Shown: piece by piece, positions 1 to 11,476 of the stretch
How the letters are laid out: the number at the start of each line of letters is the position of its first letter
Numbering within the stretch: the stretch's first letter is position 1
Assembly: GCA_018417955.1 (NCBI GenBank)
Contig: JACTVC010000018.1
Span: 868,001 to 932,000, forward strand
DNA length: 64,000 nucleotides
DNA from: Laccaria trichodermophora
Lineage: Eukaryota > Basidiomycota > Agaricomycetes > Agaricales > Hydnangiaceae
Direction: 5' to 3'
The notes under the pieces: model-generated
Databases searched by the model: none
Told to the model about the DNA's origin: nothing
The model's input: only the letters and a program-made list of their open reading frames with translations
Made by a program: the position numbers and the translations under genes

Positions 1-951
1 TCACATAATTTGCTAGAAATGAGAGCAGATGTGAATGCACAAGGAGGCAGATATGGAAATGCACTCCAGGCAGCATCAAACAAAGGTCATGAGGCCATTG
101 CAAGGCTGCTGATAGAAAAGGGGGCAGATGTAAATGCACAGGGAGGAGCTTATCGAAATGCACTACAGGCAGCATCAAGTGAAGGCCATGAGGCCATTGC
201 AAAGCTGCTAATAGAGAAGGGGGCAGATGTAAATGCACAGGAAAAAAAGTATGGAAATGCACTCTATGCAGCATCAGAATATGGCAATGAGGCCATTGCA
301 AAGCTGTTGATAGAGAATGGGGCAGATGTAAATGCACAGGGGGGATATTATGGAAATGCACTCCAGGCAGCATCAAGTGAAGGCCATGAGGCCATTGCAA
401 AGCTGCTAATAGAGAAGGGGGCAGATGTAAATGCACAGGAAAAAAAGTATGGAAATGCACTCTATGCAGTATCAGAATATGGCAATGAGGCCATTGCAAA
501 GCTGTTGATAGAGAATGGGGCAGATGTTAATGCACAGGGAGGAGCTTATGGAAATGCACTCCAGGCAGCATCAAGTGAAGGCCATGAGGCCATTGCAAAG
601 CTACTGATGAAGAAGGGGGCAGATGTAAATGCACAGGGAGGAAACTATGGAAATGCACTCTATGCAGCATCAAGAAAAGGCCATGTGGCCATTGCAAAGC
701 TGTTGATAGAGAAGGGGGCAGATGTAAATGCACAGGGGGGATATTATGGAAATGCACTCCAGGCAGCATCAAATGGAGGCCATGAGGCCATTGTGAAGCT
801 GTTGATGGAGAAAGGGGCATATGTAAATGCACAGGGAGGAAACTATGGAAATGCACTCCAGGCAGGATCAAATAGGGGCCATGAGGCCATTGCAAATTTG
901 TTGATAGAGAAGGGGGAAATATGGAAATACACTCCAGGCAGCATTATCTGA
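1..951 (+). CDS. Ankyrin-repeat protein, C-terminal part (5' end outside window)
   Basis: The frame is open from base 1, so this is the 3' part of a longer gene. It encodes about nine ankyrin repeats of 33 residues (99-bp period), each close to NALQAASxxGHEAIAKLL followed by IEKGADVNAQGG. The repeats are nearly identical at DNA level, which points to recent amplification or gene conversion. Such tracts form the C-terminal sensor half of fungal NACHT/patatin-type NLR-like proteins; the N-terminal domain cannot be seen, so that class is inferred. The last repeat lacks about 23 bp between an EKG codon run and the next repeat, which shifts the frame and gives a short tail ending at 951. An acidic tail (YGSLDWSESLSDDGKDIYD) reads in the original frame at about 1010-1105, so the 3' end looks damaged. 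Confidence 0.85.
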   Translation, partial: SHNLLEMRADVNAQGGRYGNALQAASNKGHEAIARLLIEKGADVNAQGGAYRNALQAASSEGHEAIAKLLIEKGADVNAQEKKYGNALYAASEYGNEAIAKLLIENGADVNAQGGYYGNALQAASSEGHEAIAKLLIEKGADVNAQEKKYGNALYAVSEYGNEAIAKLLIENGADVNAQGGAYGNALQAASSEGHEAIAKLLMKKGADVNAQGGNYGNALYAASRKGHVAIAKLLIEKGADVNAQGGYYGNALQAASNGGHEAIVKLLMEKGAYVNAQGGNYGNALQAGSNRGHEAIANLLIEKGEIWKYTPGSII

Positions 952-1827
952 AGGCCATGAGGCCATTGCGAGGCTGCTGATGGAAAAGGGGGCAGATGCA
1001 AATATAATTCATCAGAAAATTATGGCAGTCTTGATTGGTCAGAAAGTCTTTCAGATGATGGCAAAGATATTTATGATGCACAAACCTCTCCACAAAAGTT
1101 ATGGTAGCAGTATTTTTTGGTATCTTTAGTATAGAGAAATGTTTGTATGAAGTTCTGTGACTTGAATGGTAAAGTATGACATCTTAAGATCTGGCATTGA
1201 AATATAGCTGGAGAACAATATTTTTTTTGAAAGCAGTTTTACATGATTTTCTTGCTATTTTCATTTTTCATGGAAAAGTTTCCATATTCAGACATGCACT
1301 AGTCCCTGGACCTTGTTCTCTCCACTTTCATCACCAACAGTGAGCACAATTACCATTTTCCCCTGATCTTTTGGCTACATTTCAGGCAGATTTTCTTATT
1401 TGACTCCACTCTGAGAATAGTATCTGGGATCAGAAATGGTAAGGATGATTATTTTTTCATTCCACCACACAGTTGTTTTGTAAATCTACACTTCCACTAT
1501 TTTTGTTCAGGGTGTTTGCAACTTTTAACTCACCACTTAATCATACACCTATAACTTTGGTATTTCTTCACAAAAAAGTCATCCAAGCATTCTGAAATTT
1601 TGTACAATTATAGAAGGGCATTTATCTCAAATTTTCATGTAGTTTTTGTACTAAATGGTGTGTGCTTATATTTGTTGTTGAAGCCAATATACCAATTTCA
1701 GACATCAGTGTATTGTTAGCAAGTGAATGCAAAAATGGTTTTGATTATCTCGCCATTGAAAGTACTTCAAAGGGACCAGGTAGGAACTCAATTAAATATA
1801 TATCATATGTTTTGCTGAGTGTTTGTA
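952..1827. other. Disrupted ankyrin tail and intergenic DNA
   Basis: Bases 952-1108 hold the out-of-frame last ankyrin repeat and the detached acidic tail ending at a TAG near 1108. From there to about 1827 the DNA is AT-rich with no recognisable gene. A 62-codon open frame at 1662-1850 has no family resemblance. Confidence 0.6.
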
Positions 1828-2584
1828 GGTTCGCCGATTCAAGAAAATGAAAATCCCCTCTGTTGCAGTCAATGGGGATACATGGTCAACATCTCTTCTT
1901 CAGGTAATTGAAATTGTTTCCTTCATTGATTCTCAACCAACACCATTATCAGGGCCTTTCCAACCACGATTACCAAGGGATTTTCACATCCCCTGAGATG
2001 TGTCTCAAGCATCCTGAATTCTGAAAGTGGTTGAGCTCCAAAGAAACAACCGAAAACATGGCTGCAATCATTGTTGACGAGGCTCACTGTATTTCACAGT
2101 GGGGAGGGGATTCCGGCCTGCCTATGCAGAAGTCAGCAAGCTGAGGGCTTTCATGCCCTCATGCATTCCAGTCCTTCTCACATCAGCCACTCTCCCACCC
2201 CTTGCCCTTGCTGAAGTCTGTTCACAGATGAATGTCAAGCGCAAGGATGCATACTTTTTAAACCTGGGAAACCGTTGCTTGAACATTTCATACGAAGTTC
2301 ATCATATGGATAGCTCCAAGGATTATTCAGCTATTCACGCTCTCCTACCTGATCCAAACAAAATTGTGATGCCTGACGATCTCCCCCATAGTATCATTTT
2401 TACCAACTCTGTTAACGACACTCACGTTATTTGCCATGATTTGCGTAGACGTTATGGGCCTCAATTCTCCAAGCACATCGATTTTCTGCATGCTCATCGC
2501 ACCCGAAAGGCAAAGCAATGTGTCATGAGAGACTTCCGTAAACGACGAGTTCAAATTCTCATTGCCACGGAAGCTGCGGGAATG
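1828..2584 (+). pseudogene. RecQ-like DEAH helicase, 5' part (interrupted)
   Basis: This is the helicase core of a RecQ-family DNA helicase. In order: RFKKMKIPSVAVNGDTWS, an intron starting at about 1904, a SPEMCLKHPEF block with a frameshift just after it, the Walker B/DEAH box MAAIIVDEAHCISQWGG at 2056-2106, motif III LLTSATLPPLALAEV, and helicase-C motifs SIIFTNSVND, DFLHAHRTRKAKQ and ILIATEAAGM. The ATP-binding N-terminus (Walker A) is not found upstream, so the copy is 5'-truncated. The exon ends at ATG 2582-2584 followed by a GTATGTG donor. The next codons (GADIPDIELIIQFGVP) resume at 21895, about 19.3 kb away, beyond two stacks of transposons. The missing N-terminus and frameshift argue for a pseudogene. 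RecQ helicases unwind DNA in repair and recombination; in fungi, related genes are often subtelomeric or repeated. Confidence 0.85.
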
Positions 2585-3566
2585 GTATGTGTAGTGCTGA
2601 TGGCTGAACCTCCAAACCCTTTCGCCACTCGCCGTCATGGCGAGTCACATGGCGTGGGAGCCTGGCGAATGGTGGCAAGAGTGGCAAGAGTAAATAATGT
2701 TGATTGTGAAAAACTATGAACCTCTACGGTGTTATGCATAGTAATACATCACCTATACACCTAAGGAATGAAGTAACAAGGCAGGATCCCAAGAATCCAC
2801 TGTCTGAGCTGGAGAACCAAGCTCCAGTTCATCATCAACAACAATGGTAGTAGCCTTTCCTGCCCGAATGTCATCCAGCGTCGACTGCATATTCCATCGT
2901 TTTAAGCTGTTTTGTTACCAATGGGTGTAAAATGGGCGTGAACAAATTCGTCCACGGGATGTCCTCCCTTTTTAGACATTCCGAGTAGTGAAAACTCGGT
3001 ATATAGTGCACATAAAATTTTTCATCCCTACAGAAGTGGACAGAAGCCAAAATTATGTAAAGTAGCTCTCGCCACCACTCGCCACCCCATTACTGAATTT
3101 TTTGATTGCCAGGTGGCGAGGCCTGGTGTGGCGAGGAGGCGAGGTTGAGCCTAGTGATTGTCATGGGTTTTGCAACCCGTGCGGGTTGCGGGTAAGGGTA
3201 CGTGTGGGTAGGGGTACGGGTTTGATCTTTGCTACCCTCGCCAAACCCGTACCCGTGACAGGGGTTGGCGGGTACCCGTAGCAATACCCGTCATGTAAAT
3301 AGTCATTTTTTCTTTGGGCAGATCATGGTCCGTGTCAAAGTTACATGTAAAAATTACAAGCAATATTTCCAAGTTGTTTAAAAAATAGATAACGAAGGTT
3401 TTCATTCTAAGTTCATTCATCAAGTCATTGTTTGTTTGCCTCATGGTCTCGCATGCCTCATGGCCTCACATTTAGGTCAAAATTATGTAGAATATCACCA
3501 AGATATGCGTATAACATACAAAAAAAGTCTCTAAGGTATTTATGATATATCTATGGTATAGGTAAT

Positions 3567-6191
3567 TTATCGCCGACTGTCTCGGGTGGTGACTACCAGT
3601 TGATTGGTGGCGATTTTGACATCAACCTTCCTCAAAAGCGTTGTTGATTTCAAAATCGAGCAGCCACAAAAATCTTCGCCAAACTCCTTGATCCTAAACT
3701 GCGACCTCTTATGTGGGCCGGTAAACGCGGTAACGACCTGGGATTTGCACTCTGGCCTTTCAGGTATTAAATATGGAAATGGCACTTCCAATATTTTGAA
3801 ACCGAGCTGGACCTTCACTGCATCTCCGACTACTCCCTTGAACTCCCCACACTTATCTTCGTGCTCGCCCCTATGGAAATTAGGGTTAGTGTTGATGAGA
3901 CGAAGGCTCAGCCTCATGTTAGCGAAGCAGTCGTCTCTGAGCCAATATGGAGAAGGGGCTGCCACAATTGCGTCAGTATCTTTGACTTTAAATTAAATAC
4001 ATAATTACCATCATCGCCATGGCGGGGGGTTCGTGAGCTTGGGTTCCAAGCTGGGGTCGTAGGGATATCTTCCGAGTTAGGAAGTGGAGTAGATGGCCCT
4101 GCAATGGCCGGAGTCTGCACCAGGAAAGCAGCGGGATATGGGACTGACGGTTGCAGATCCGGCAAGGGGTAACCTGGGAACAAAAAGCCTGCCAGAGTAC
4201 CAGGCGGAGGTGCTGGTTCGAGTGGGTATGTAAAATCGGTGAGAAGCTCTCGAGGCCTGGGTGGCTCAAGCATTTTGTTGGTGCTGGAAGTTGATTAGCA
4301 ATGATTTCAAAAAATAGAATAAAGGGCTTGCATGATGTGTAGAGAGCTAATGTCAAGAACTTGTGGGCATTGGAGGCGTGCCTCGAGCTCGACCAAGACC
4401 CTTTTTTCACCAACCGTGCTTTTTATTCTGCCTCGGTAACCTCTAAAATCCCCCTTGCTGACCATTACTTGTTTTCCTACAAGATGACTGTTAGAGTCCC
4501 CCTTCATGACATGCTTTTGCGCATCTGTGAAGGGAGCTTCTAAATCCGAGGAATCTGTTCCAAAGACAAAAGGGGAGGTGAAGAACTGGACGATCCCTGG
4601 AGATACCTCTATCTAATGGATGACAGAACGTTAGAAGAAGTATAATATTATAAAAAGCAAGATATTTACCTCTGTACCGGTCCTGTCATTGAAGACGCAC
4701 ACGTAGTCATCATCTCGTTTCACTACCCAACCTGTAACACCTTCGTGGTCTCCCGAAAGAATGCGGACTTCGTCCCCTACTTTGAGATCTTTTCGAAGGG
4801 ATGAAAAGGGTACTGTCGTTGTTACATCCTCCATCGTTAAAGAAACAACGGCTTCGTTTTCCGTTATATCCTCAATCGTTCCGAAAAGCCCCCTTGAGTC
4901 TCTGTGAGTGATTTTTACCCCATCGCCTATCCGAAGGATCCTGGCTGCCATTCTCACCATCGTGTGCTGTCGGACGTTGGGAGGAATGTCCGAGCAGGCA
5001 CTAAAAAGCTCGAGTTCCGTTGATGTCGGTACTACATCTTCTACGGTGTACCAGTCTGTGTCAACTTCCGAGAAATATGCATATCCGTCGGCATCATACA
5101 ATACTCCGTGGAATAAATACAAGCTATTGCGCTCTTGAAAGGCGCGACGAAACTGTTGCTTCGCCAGTGTCGGATTGAAAAGGGCTTGGGGAGGCCGCCC
5201 TGGTGCTGTAGCTCGTCTATTTAGCTCGCGATCAGGCTTGTAGGTTGCTGCGAACTCGTCGTCCGTCTTGTCATTTCTGTCCTCATCTACGATTAGCCGG
5301 CTTCCCTTGACTTTGGTGGCAGGTGGGTCGTAAACAACGCGTGGTACCACAAGGAGGTTGATGAGCAATGTGGAAGATGTGTGAACCTCCCAAATGAAGG
5401 CGAGATCTCCTTTGTAGATCCCACGATGCAGCCGAACCCATGTATGAGGCTTTGGTCAAAAGGTATCTGGAACATCGAAGATGGAGGGGTTGGGATCGGG
5501 TATGTTGAAAACCTTGGAGACCATCACGTTGGGTATGCCATTACAGACTTGTCGAATCATCTCCGCTGAACCATTTTCAAAGAATACTCTACCAGGTAGA
5601 GCTTTCCAGCCAAAGACCGCTGGGGGTTGAAACCGCGCATGAAATCTAGGGTCCATGAGCCGCCGATGGACTCGACAAACTATCCTCTCTTCATATCCAG
5701 GCTAAGTAGAAAGGTCATTACAAACATACGCTTCGAAGATGGGATTGGTGTTACCTTGACAAGCACTGCCCATAATGATGCCTCTCCAATGTCTTGAACG
5801 ACTTCTTCCGCAATACGTTGATGAGCTGTGACGCGCTGGAGAAAGCTCTCCCAAAATGCGTCGTCATCGGACAGCATCATCACTTCGCAGAGAAGGTTCC
5901 GGTGCGCATCTCCCGAAATCGACTTGTCAATGTTTTCATCATCGTCAATAAGATCGCCTTGAAAGGAATTAGCAGGGTACTAACTACAATCATGGTGAGT
6001 AATACACACCTTCGTCGCTGCCAATCTGATCATCGGTTTCCGCCTCGGATACTTGAGCTTTGAGATCTAGGAATTGAAAAACTTCAGGCAACTATTGCGT
6101 GATTAGCTTGGTACAAAATCTGACAAGAATACACAGAACTTGCCTCGACTTTTCTGTGTTTTGTTGGTCTCTTAGTGTTTTCCGATTGCAT
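3567..6191 (-). CDS. SPT5-like protein with NGN and KOW domains, cargo of hAT-1
   Basis: Multi-exon gene. The start is taken at the ATG 6189-6191 (MQSENTKRPTKHRKVEA), followed by short acidic exons. An NGN-type domain follows (LWAVLVKPGYEERIVCRV, then GRVFFENGSAEMIRQV and NGIPNVMVSKVFNIP, about 5880-5480). Next comes a KOW segment, TWVRLHRGIYKGDLAFIWEV (about 5440-5380), and two more KOW motifs (GDGVKITHRDSRGLFGTI; LKVGDEVRILSGDHEGVTG) at about 4930-4720. Further KOW-like parts are LVGKQVMVSKGDFRGYRG (about 4480) and a last exon (3567-3965) with GEFKGVVGDAVKVQL. The order NGN then several KOWs is that of SPT5, the DSIF subunit bound to RNA polymerase II. It is not the housekeeping SPT5: it is shorter and lies inside a transposon. 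Exon joints other than the clearest are not fixed. The reading frames appear open throughout, so it may still be expressed. Confidence 0.75.
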
Positions 6192-7342
6192 CTTTACAGA
6201 TGTCCTAGATATAGTATTACTTTGAAGTCATTCTAACTTTACTAGCGACGCACAGAAGTTTCTACGGGGTATAAACTCTACAAACTACGAGGATAGTACA
6301 CGGAAATTGGAAAGAAGCTTGACAATGACCTGCGGGCTGTTTATATTTGGTTCACTTTAGGGCCAGTTGCTACGTCTCACATGAGCACAGCTTTTGACGT
6401 GTTCGCCGAAAAGGACAGCTATGGCGGTGTTCTGTCATGGGCTGGATAAAATAAGTCGTGAGTTTCATTACAATGAGATATGTAAGTGTCGAACATACCC
6501 CATGTATTCATAACGATATTCTATATTATAATTAATGGCAGGGGGAACTTAGTTGGTAAACCTGGTAACAACGTTATAAACCCATTTCAATAGAAATACT
6601 ACATTACATATATATACATTACATAGTCATACTACAAACTATACGATGGGTGCTCTACATACCATACATACGAGCAGGAATGGGGGTTGGAGAAGGAAAG
6701 AAGAGAGAGACGAACGACGCGGAAGTGCTATATAGGCAAGGCACTTTAGGGCCGCTTTGATTTAGGGCAGGCATAGAATGTTAAGGGCAGGCGTGGAATA
6801 CGCCTGCCCTTAACATTCCACGCCTGCCCTTAACATTCTATGCCTGCCCTAAATCAAAAGCAGCCCTAAAGTGCCTTGCCTATATAGCACTTCCGTCTCT
6901 TGTGTTTCTCCTTTCTTTCCTTCTCCACTCCGTCATCCCTCATCATATATACAGTATGTAGATGTAATATAGTATTAGTTTCGGTATGCCCGTGTCCTGT
7001 ACGTACCTACGTATTTACTGTAGAATAGATAATGAAATTGACACATATTGACGCGCCCCTACGAAGGAAGTAGCAGATGTACACTTAGTAGTCGATAACA
7101 GTCGATAAGTGGTGTGTCTATAACCTGCGAATTGAACTGTTTTGTAATCCCTCGAGCCTAGAAGCTGCCCAGCACCCATGGCGTGTCGAGATGCGGTGTG
7201 TCTTTGACCTGCGAGCCCAGAACTGGCGGCACGTCTTTGACCCACAAACTGGCAGCGCGTCTTTGACCCACGATCATTGAAAAATCACTCTTAAGAGACA
7301 GAATGGACGTATGGTCTTCTAACCATTTCTCCTTTATTAAGC
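6192..7342. promoter_or_regulatory. Divergent control region of hAT-1
   Basis: This 1.15-kb spacer separates the SPT5-like gene (minus) from the transposase (plus). It holds the palindrome at 6713-6893. Other parts are AT-rich with no open frame that resembles a protein. The divergent layout suggests both genes share this control region; this is inference from position. Confidence 0.5.
6713..6893. repeat. Large TATA-containing palindrome at the hAT-1 centre
   Basis: Two inverted arms of about 85 bp carry, on each side, GTGCTATATAGGCAAGGCAC, CTTTAGGGC and GGGCAGGCATAGAATGTTAA, meeting near 6803. Each arm contributes a TATATAG box, one facing each flanking gene, which fits a bidirectional promoter. 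A related palindrome occurs inside the deleted derivative hAT-3 (32829-32916). It could also be a transposase-binding or replication-related structure. Confidence 0.75.
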
Positions 7343-10300
7343 ATGTCATCGTCCAATGCACCCACCCAACCTCGCAAGCGCACCGCTTCAGAACGTTCCT
7401 CGACAAATGGTGACCCTTTACTTGCAAAAAAGAAGGCGCGCATGGAGCTCCTAGCAAAAAAAGCGGTACGCTTGTCTCGTCTCATTTTTTCTTGCTCTCG
7501 ACTGACTGCCCTTGACTTTAGGCAGATCATCAACCTTCCGTCGAGGAAGTTGAAGATGAGGACAACCAGCACCCTCGCAGGACGCTCTCTTCAAGTTCCA
7601 CTCACATCTTAGATGATGAGGACGAAGATGATCGAAACAAGGTACGTCACCATAATTAACTCGATCTTTTTTTAAATATTAATCTTATGTGATATAGGCT
7701 ACAGCCAGTTCTGCAGCGAAGAAGACTGGAACCAAGGCTGCTGGTTCACTTAAAGGAAAAGCGCCTGCTCGATCCTCCCAGGTATGGCTTATGCCTTGAA
7801 GACTTCGACGATATTTACTTACTGATCATGTGGTACAGGCAAGTCGCCAACCAACCGTTGATGCAGAGTTCGATGACATGCCAGAGTTGGCACCACTCTG
7901 TGACGATGACGACGATTCGGACGAAGTCGAAGTCGAAGTTGAAATCTTAGAGACGCCTGAGGAGAGTGCAGAGGCAGAGTTGAGTATGTCCCATTTTACA
8001 CCAAATTTAATGAATAGATCACTGAGACGTACCTAGAACGACTTTCTAAAGATTGGAACTCACCAATCTATGTCTTCTTCAAGCCCGAGCCAGTCATTGA
8101 GCACGTCAAGGGCTGCCGTGTCCACAGCTTCCAGTGTGCGGCTCAGCCTTGCAAAAGCCGTGGCGGTAACTCCATTCGTCGATACCTCGACACCACTGAT
8201 GCTAAGTCAACCGGTAACCTCCGCAAGCATGCCAAACAATGCTGGGGAGAAGAGGCTGTAGCGGCTGCTGACAACACAAAAGATGTGCAGGCAGCACAGG
8301 AGGCACTGGGGAAGATGAAAAATGCCAATGGATCCATTACGGCGGCATTCCAGCGTATCGGTAAGGGTAAGGTCACTTACAGTCATCGCCAGCACACCAA
8401 GACTGAAGCGCGGTAAGTTTCTACTCACTCCCCCCTAACTGTTTTCTTACCTTCTCGAGCAGCGCCGAAATCGTCTGGTGGGTCGCTGAGAGTAAGCGTC
8501 CTTTCCAAATTGTAAACGATCGTGGCTTCCGATCCTTGATGAAAACCGGACGTCCCGACTACTACATTCCATCTGCTGAAATGGTCTCTCGTGATGTGAG
8601 AAAGGTTTTCGTCCGGTGTCGTAAAAGGATTTCCAAAATGCTAAAGGTATGTCATTCGCTTTTGTGATAAACAATGAGTTTAACTGTCATTGTAGGAATA
8701 CAACAGACGGCTCAACTTTGCTACCGATGCATGGACATCCCCAAACCACAAAGCCTACATAGCAATTACTGTTCATTTCGAGCATGACAGCACCCCAATG
8801 TCGATGCTTTTGGATCTCGTCGAGGTTGCCAAGTCCCACTCGGGTAAGAATTTGGCAATCGCATTTGCCAATGTTCTTAAAGATTTCGGGATCAGCGATA
8901 AGGTATGATTTCGCATATTTCCAGAACATCTAAACTTACCAAAACCCTAGCTGCTCAGCATCACTGGTGACAACGCATCCAACAACGATGCGATGATCGA
9001 CGAACTTCCCAAGCTAATCGAGGATTTTCCTGGAGAGGCAAACCAGGTTCGTTGCTTTCTCCACATTGTGAGCCTCACGGCAAAAGGGGTACTTCGTCAA
9101 TTTGAGCCACCCAAATCACAGAAAAAAGGTGAAGACCTTTTGGCTGAGGGTGTTGCAGAGCTCGCTGCATTAGCCATTGACGTCGAAGATGGTAGTGACG
9201 AGCTTGAGGATGAGAGTGACGACATTGAGGACGACGACGTTGAGGGGCTTGAAGAAACTCATGCTGGCATGACCCCGGAGGAAATCAAGAAGCTCGAGGA
9301 AGAGGTGAAACCTGTTCGGCTGGTGTTGGCGAAGGTAAGGCTCCCACCTTTAATGTAAACAATTCACTCACTTGTACTCATAGCTTCGCAAAGTCACTTT
9401 CACAATCAAGAACTCTACGACCATCATCCTTCCCGAATGGAATTCAACCCTCAAGAGGCTTGGACTCAGGCAACCACTAGTAGCTGCACTCTACATCGAT
9501 GTATTTATGGCAGCTGCCGTGGCAAAACTTGATCAGCTACCATGAGGGAATGAAATGAATTTTCATTGATTCACGGCACCCATTTCATTCAAAATGATTC
9601 ATTCTGTTTCATTGATTCACGGCAACTGTTTCATTCATTTCATTTCATTGATTCACAGAAATTACTTCATTTTTCATTTCATTCCACCACGGCAACTGTT
9701 TCATTCATTCCTTTATTGTTAGAGCTGGGAAAATTATTATGTAATTGATGTAAAACATTAAAGTGCCTTCTTTGGCAACAGTATGCCTATCTTGTTATGT
9801 ATTTGAGCCTCAAATGCAAAATTACTCCCATATGGCCTCCCACACCACTGCAGTAGGGCACAACACATATCAGGCATAATTATACATTATTTCCTTATTT
9901 AGGTGTGTATTAAAACATCGAAATTGTTGCCTGAAAGATTGAAACAAAAATGAAATAACTCCCTGAAATGAAAATTCCATGGCAAGAATGAAACAAAAAA
10001 TGAAACAAAGAATGAAATAGTTGCCAGGAATGAAGAAAGAATTGAAATGAAATGGAATGAAAGAAAAACGATTTCATTCTCCACGGCAATGAATGAAAAA
10101 AAATGAAACAGTTGCTGGGAATGAATGAAACAGAATAAATTATCTCAAATGAAACAGGTGCCGTGAATGAATGAAAACTTTGCATTTCATTCATTCACAG
10201 TAGCTGATCAAGTTTTTTTATGGCAGCTGCCATAACTACATCATGTAATTGGCAGCTACCAGTCAGGCAACGCATGATGCCACGAGACGTTTCAACTCGC

Positions 10301-11476
10301 TGGAACTCGACTTACGACATGCTTCTCTTTGCAGTTGAATACCATATGGCCATCGACGCTATTACAGGAGACCGTGACATGAAAATGCGTGAGCTAGAGC
10401 TGGACTTGGACGAATGGAAGGTAGCGGAGCAATTGCGCGATACTTTGATGGTAGGTACCCCAAAATGATTTTAACAATTCATTTGAACTGGTGTTTATTC
10501 AGGTCTTCAAACACGCTACGCTTTTCTTTTCGCGCGGCACGCCAAACATCAGCACCGTTATTCCTGCTATGGATCGCATCGACGAGCATCTAGCAACTGC
10601 AGCAGATGATCTCCAATACTCTGTCGCCCTACGTTCCGCTCTGGCAATGGGAAAGAGAATTCTCAACAAGTACTACAACAAAACCGACTACTCTGAAATA
10701 TATCGAATCACGATGGGTGAGCTGCATCCTCTCCTTTGTTTGACTTCATGTTTTTATCTTTGTACCGTTTCCAATAGTCCTTCACCCTCGTCACAAACTC
10801 AAATACTTTGAGAATGCCGGTTGGGATGACACCTGGATCAGGACTGCCGAATCCCTTGTACGCGATGAGTTTGACCGAACATACACATTCATGGAAATTG
10901 ATGATGACGGCCTTGTACCGGTATGTTTTCTATCGTTATGTATCGACTCATACTTATATATATATACCAGGCCCCTGAGGCTGCCGTCTCCGATTCCGAC
11001 GAGAACATGTTCGACACTCTACCTGCATTAACGGCCTCTGACGAAACAGAGCTTCGCGATGAGCTCGACGAATACCTCAACACTAAGACAGAAAATGTCA
11101 AAGATCCGATTCGGTGGTGGGCTGGGAAAAAAGCTGAATATCCTCGCCTTCACCGTATGGTGTTGGACTATTTAACAATCCCTGGTATGTCTCATGAACT
11201 GACTCGATGGCATATTCTAACAACTCAACTACTTTAGCTACGTCAGTCGATGTTGAGCGGGTTTTCAGTCAGGGACGGCTGTTGCTTTCCCATGTCCGCA
11301 GCCGCCTCTCTGTCCAGTCAACCCGTGCGTTGATGTGCCTCGGGGGATGGAGTTTGCTGGGCTATGTTAAAGACTCCGATGTGAAGGCAGTTACTGTGTT
11401 GGCGGAGGTTCCAGCTGATGCTGCTGAGGAGGATCTCGCAGCAGATTGGGATGCCATAGATGATGACGACGATTAG
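7343..11476 (+). pseudogene. hAT transposase (BED zinc finger, hAT dimerisation), split by a MITE
   Basis: The ATG at 7343 (MSSSNAPTQPRKRTASE) opens a gene of many exons with short GT-AG introns. After an acidic N-terminus comes a BED-type zinc finger (FQCAAQPCKSR ... NLRKHAKQCW, about 8125-8255). The transposase core follows, with FATDAWTSPNHKAYIA (catalytic Asp), SITGDNASNNDAM, the C-x2-H motif RCFLHIV, and STRWNST. The C-terminal dimerisation region has DPIRWWAGKKAEYPRL and ATSVDVERVFSQGRLLLSH, with the catalytic Glu in DVER. The stop is at 11474-11476. A MITE at 9475-10262 interrupts the exon between LKRLGLRQ and RMMPRDVSTRWNST. With the insertion ignored the frame is continuous, so this is a recently disabled transposase. 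Confidence 0.92.
9475..10262. mobile_element. Foldback MITE nested in the hAT-1 transposase
   Basis: The direct repeat TCAGGCAAC occurs at 9466-9474 and 10263-10271 (8 or 9 bp counts as TSD depending on where the end is drawn). The ends are inverted copies over 70 bp or more: CTAGTAGCTGC..GATGTA, TTATGGCAGCTGCC, AAAACTTGATCAGCTAC on the left and their complement on the right. The interior is a mosaic of TTCATTCATTCACGGCAACT and its complement in opposite halves. It has no coding capacity. TSD size suggests mobilisation by a hAT or Mutator-type transposase. Confidence 0.88.

Noticed and set aside
527..895. 122-codon minus-strand open frame rich in His/Pro
   Set aside because: It is the antisense of the ankyrin repeats and repeats with the same 99-bp period.
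2099..2719. Full 206-codon open frame as one exon of the helicase
   Set aside because: Residues after EAAGM are MITE sequence beyond a splice donor; the real continuation is at 21895.
9504..10231. 15-bp direct repeat TTTATGGCAGCTGCC as a possible TSD
   Set aside because: GGCAGCTGCC is its own complement, so the repeat is part of longer inverted ends; the true flanking duplication is TCAGGCAAC further out.
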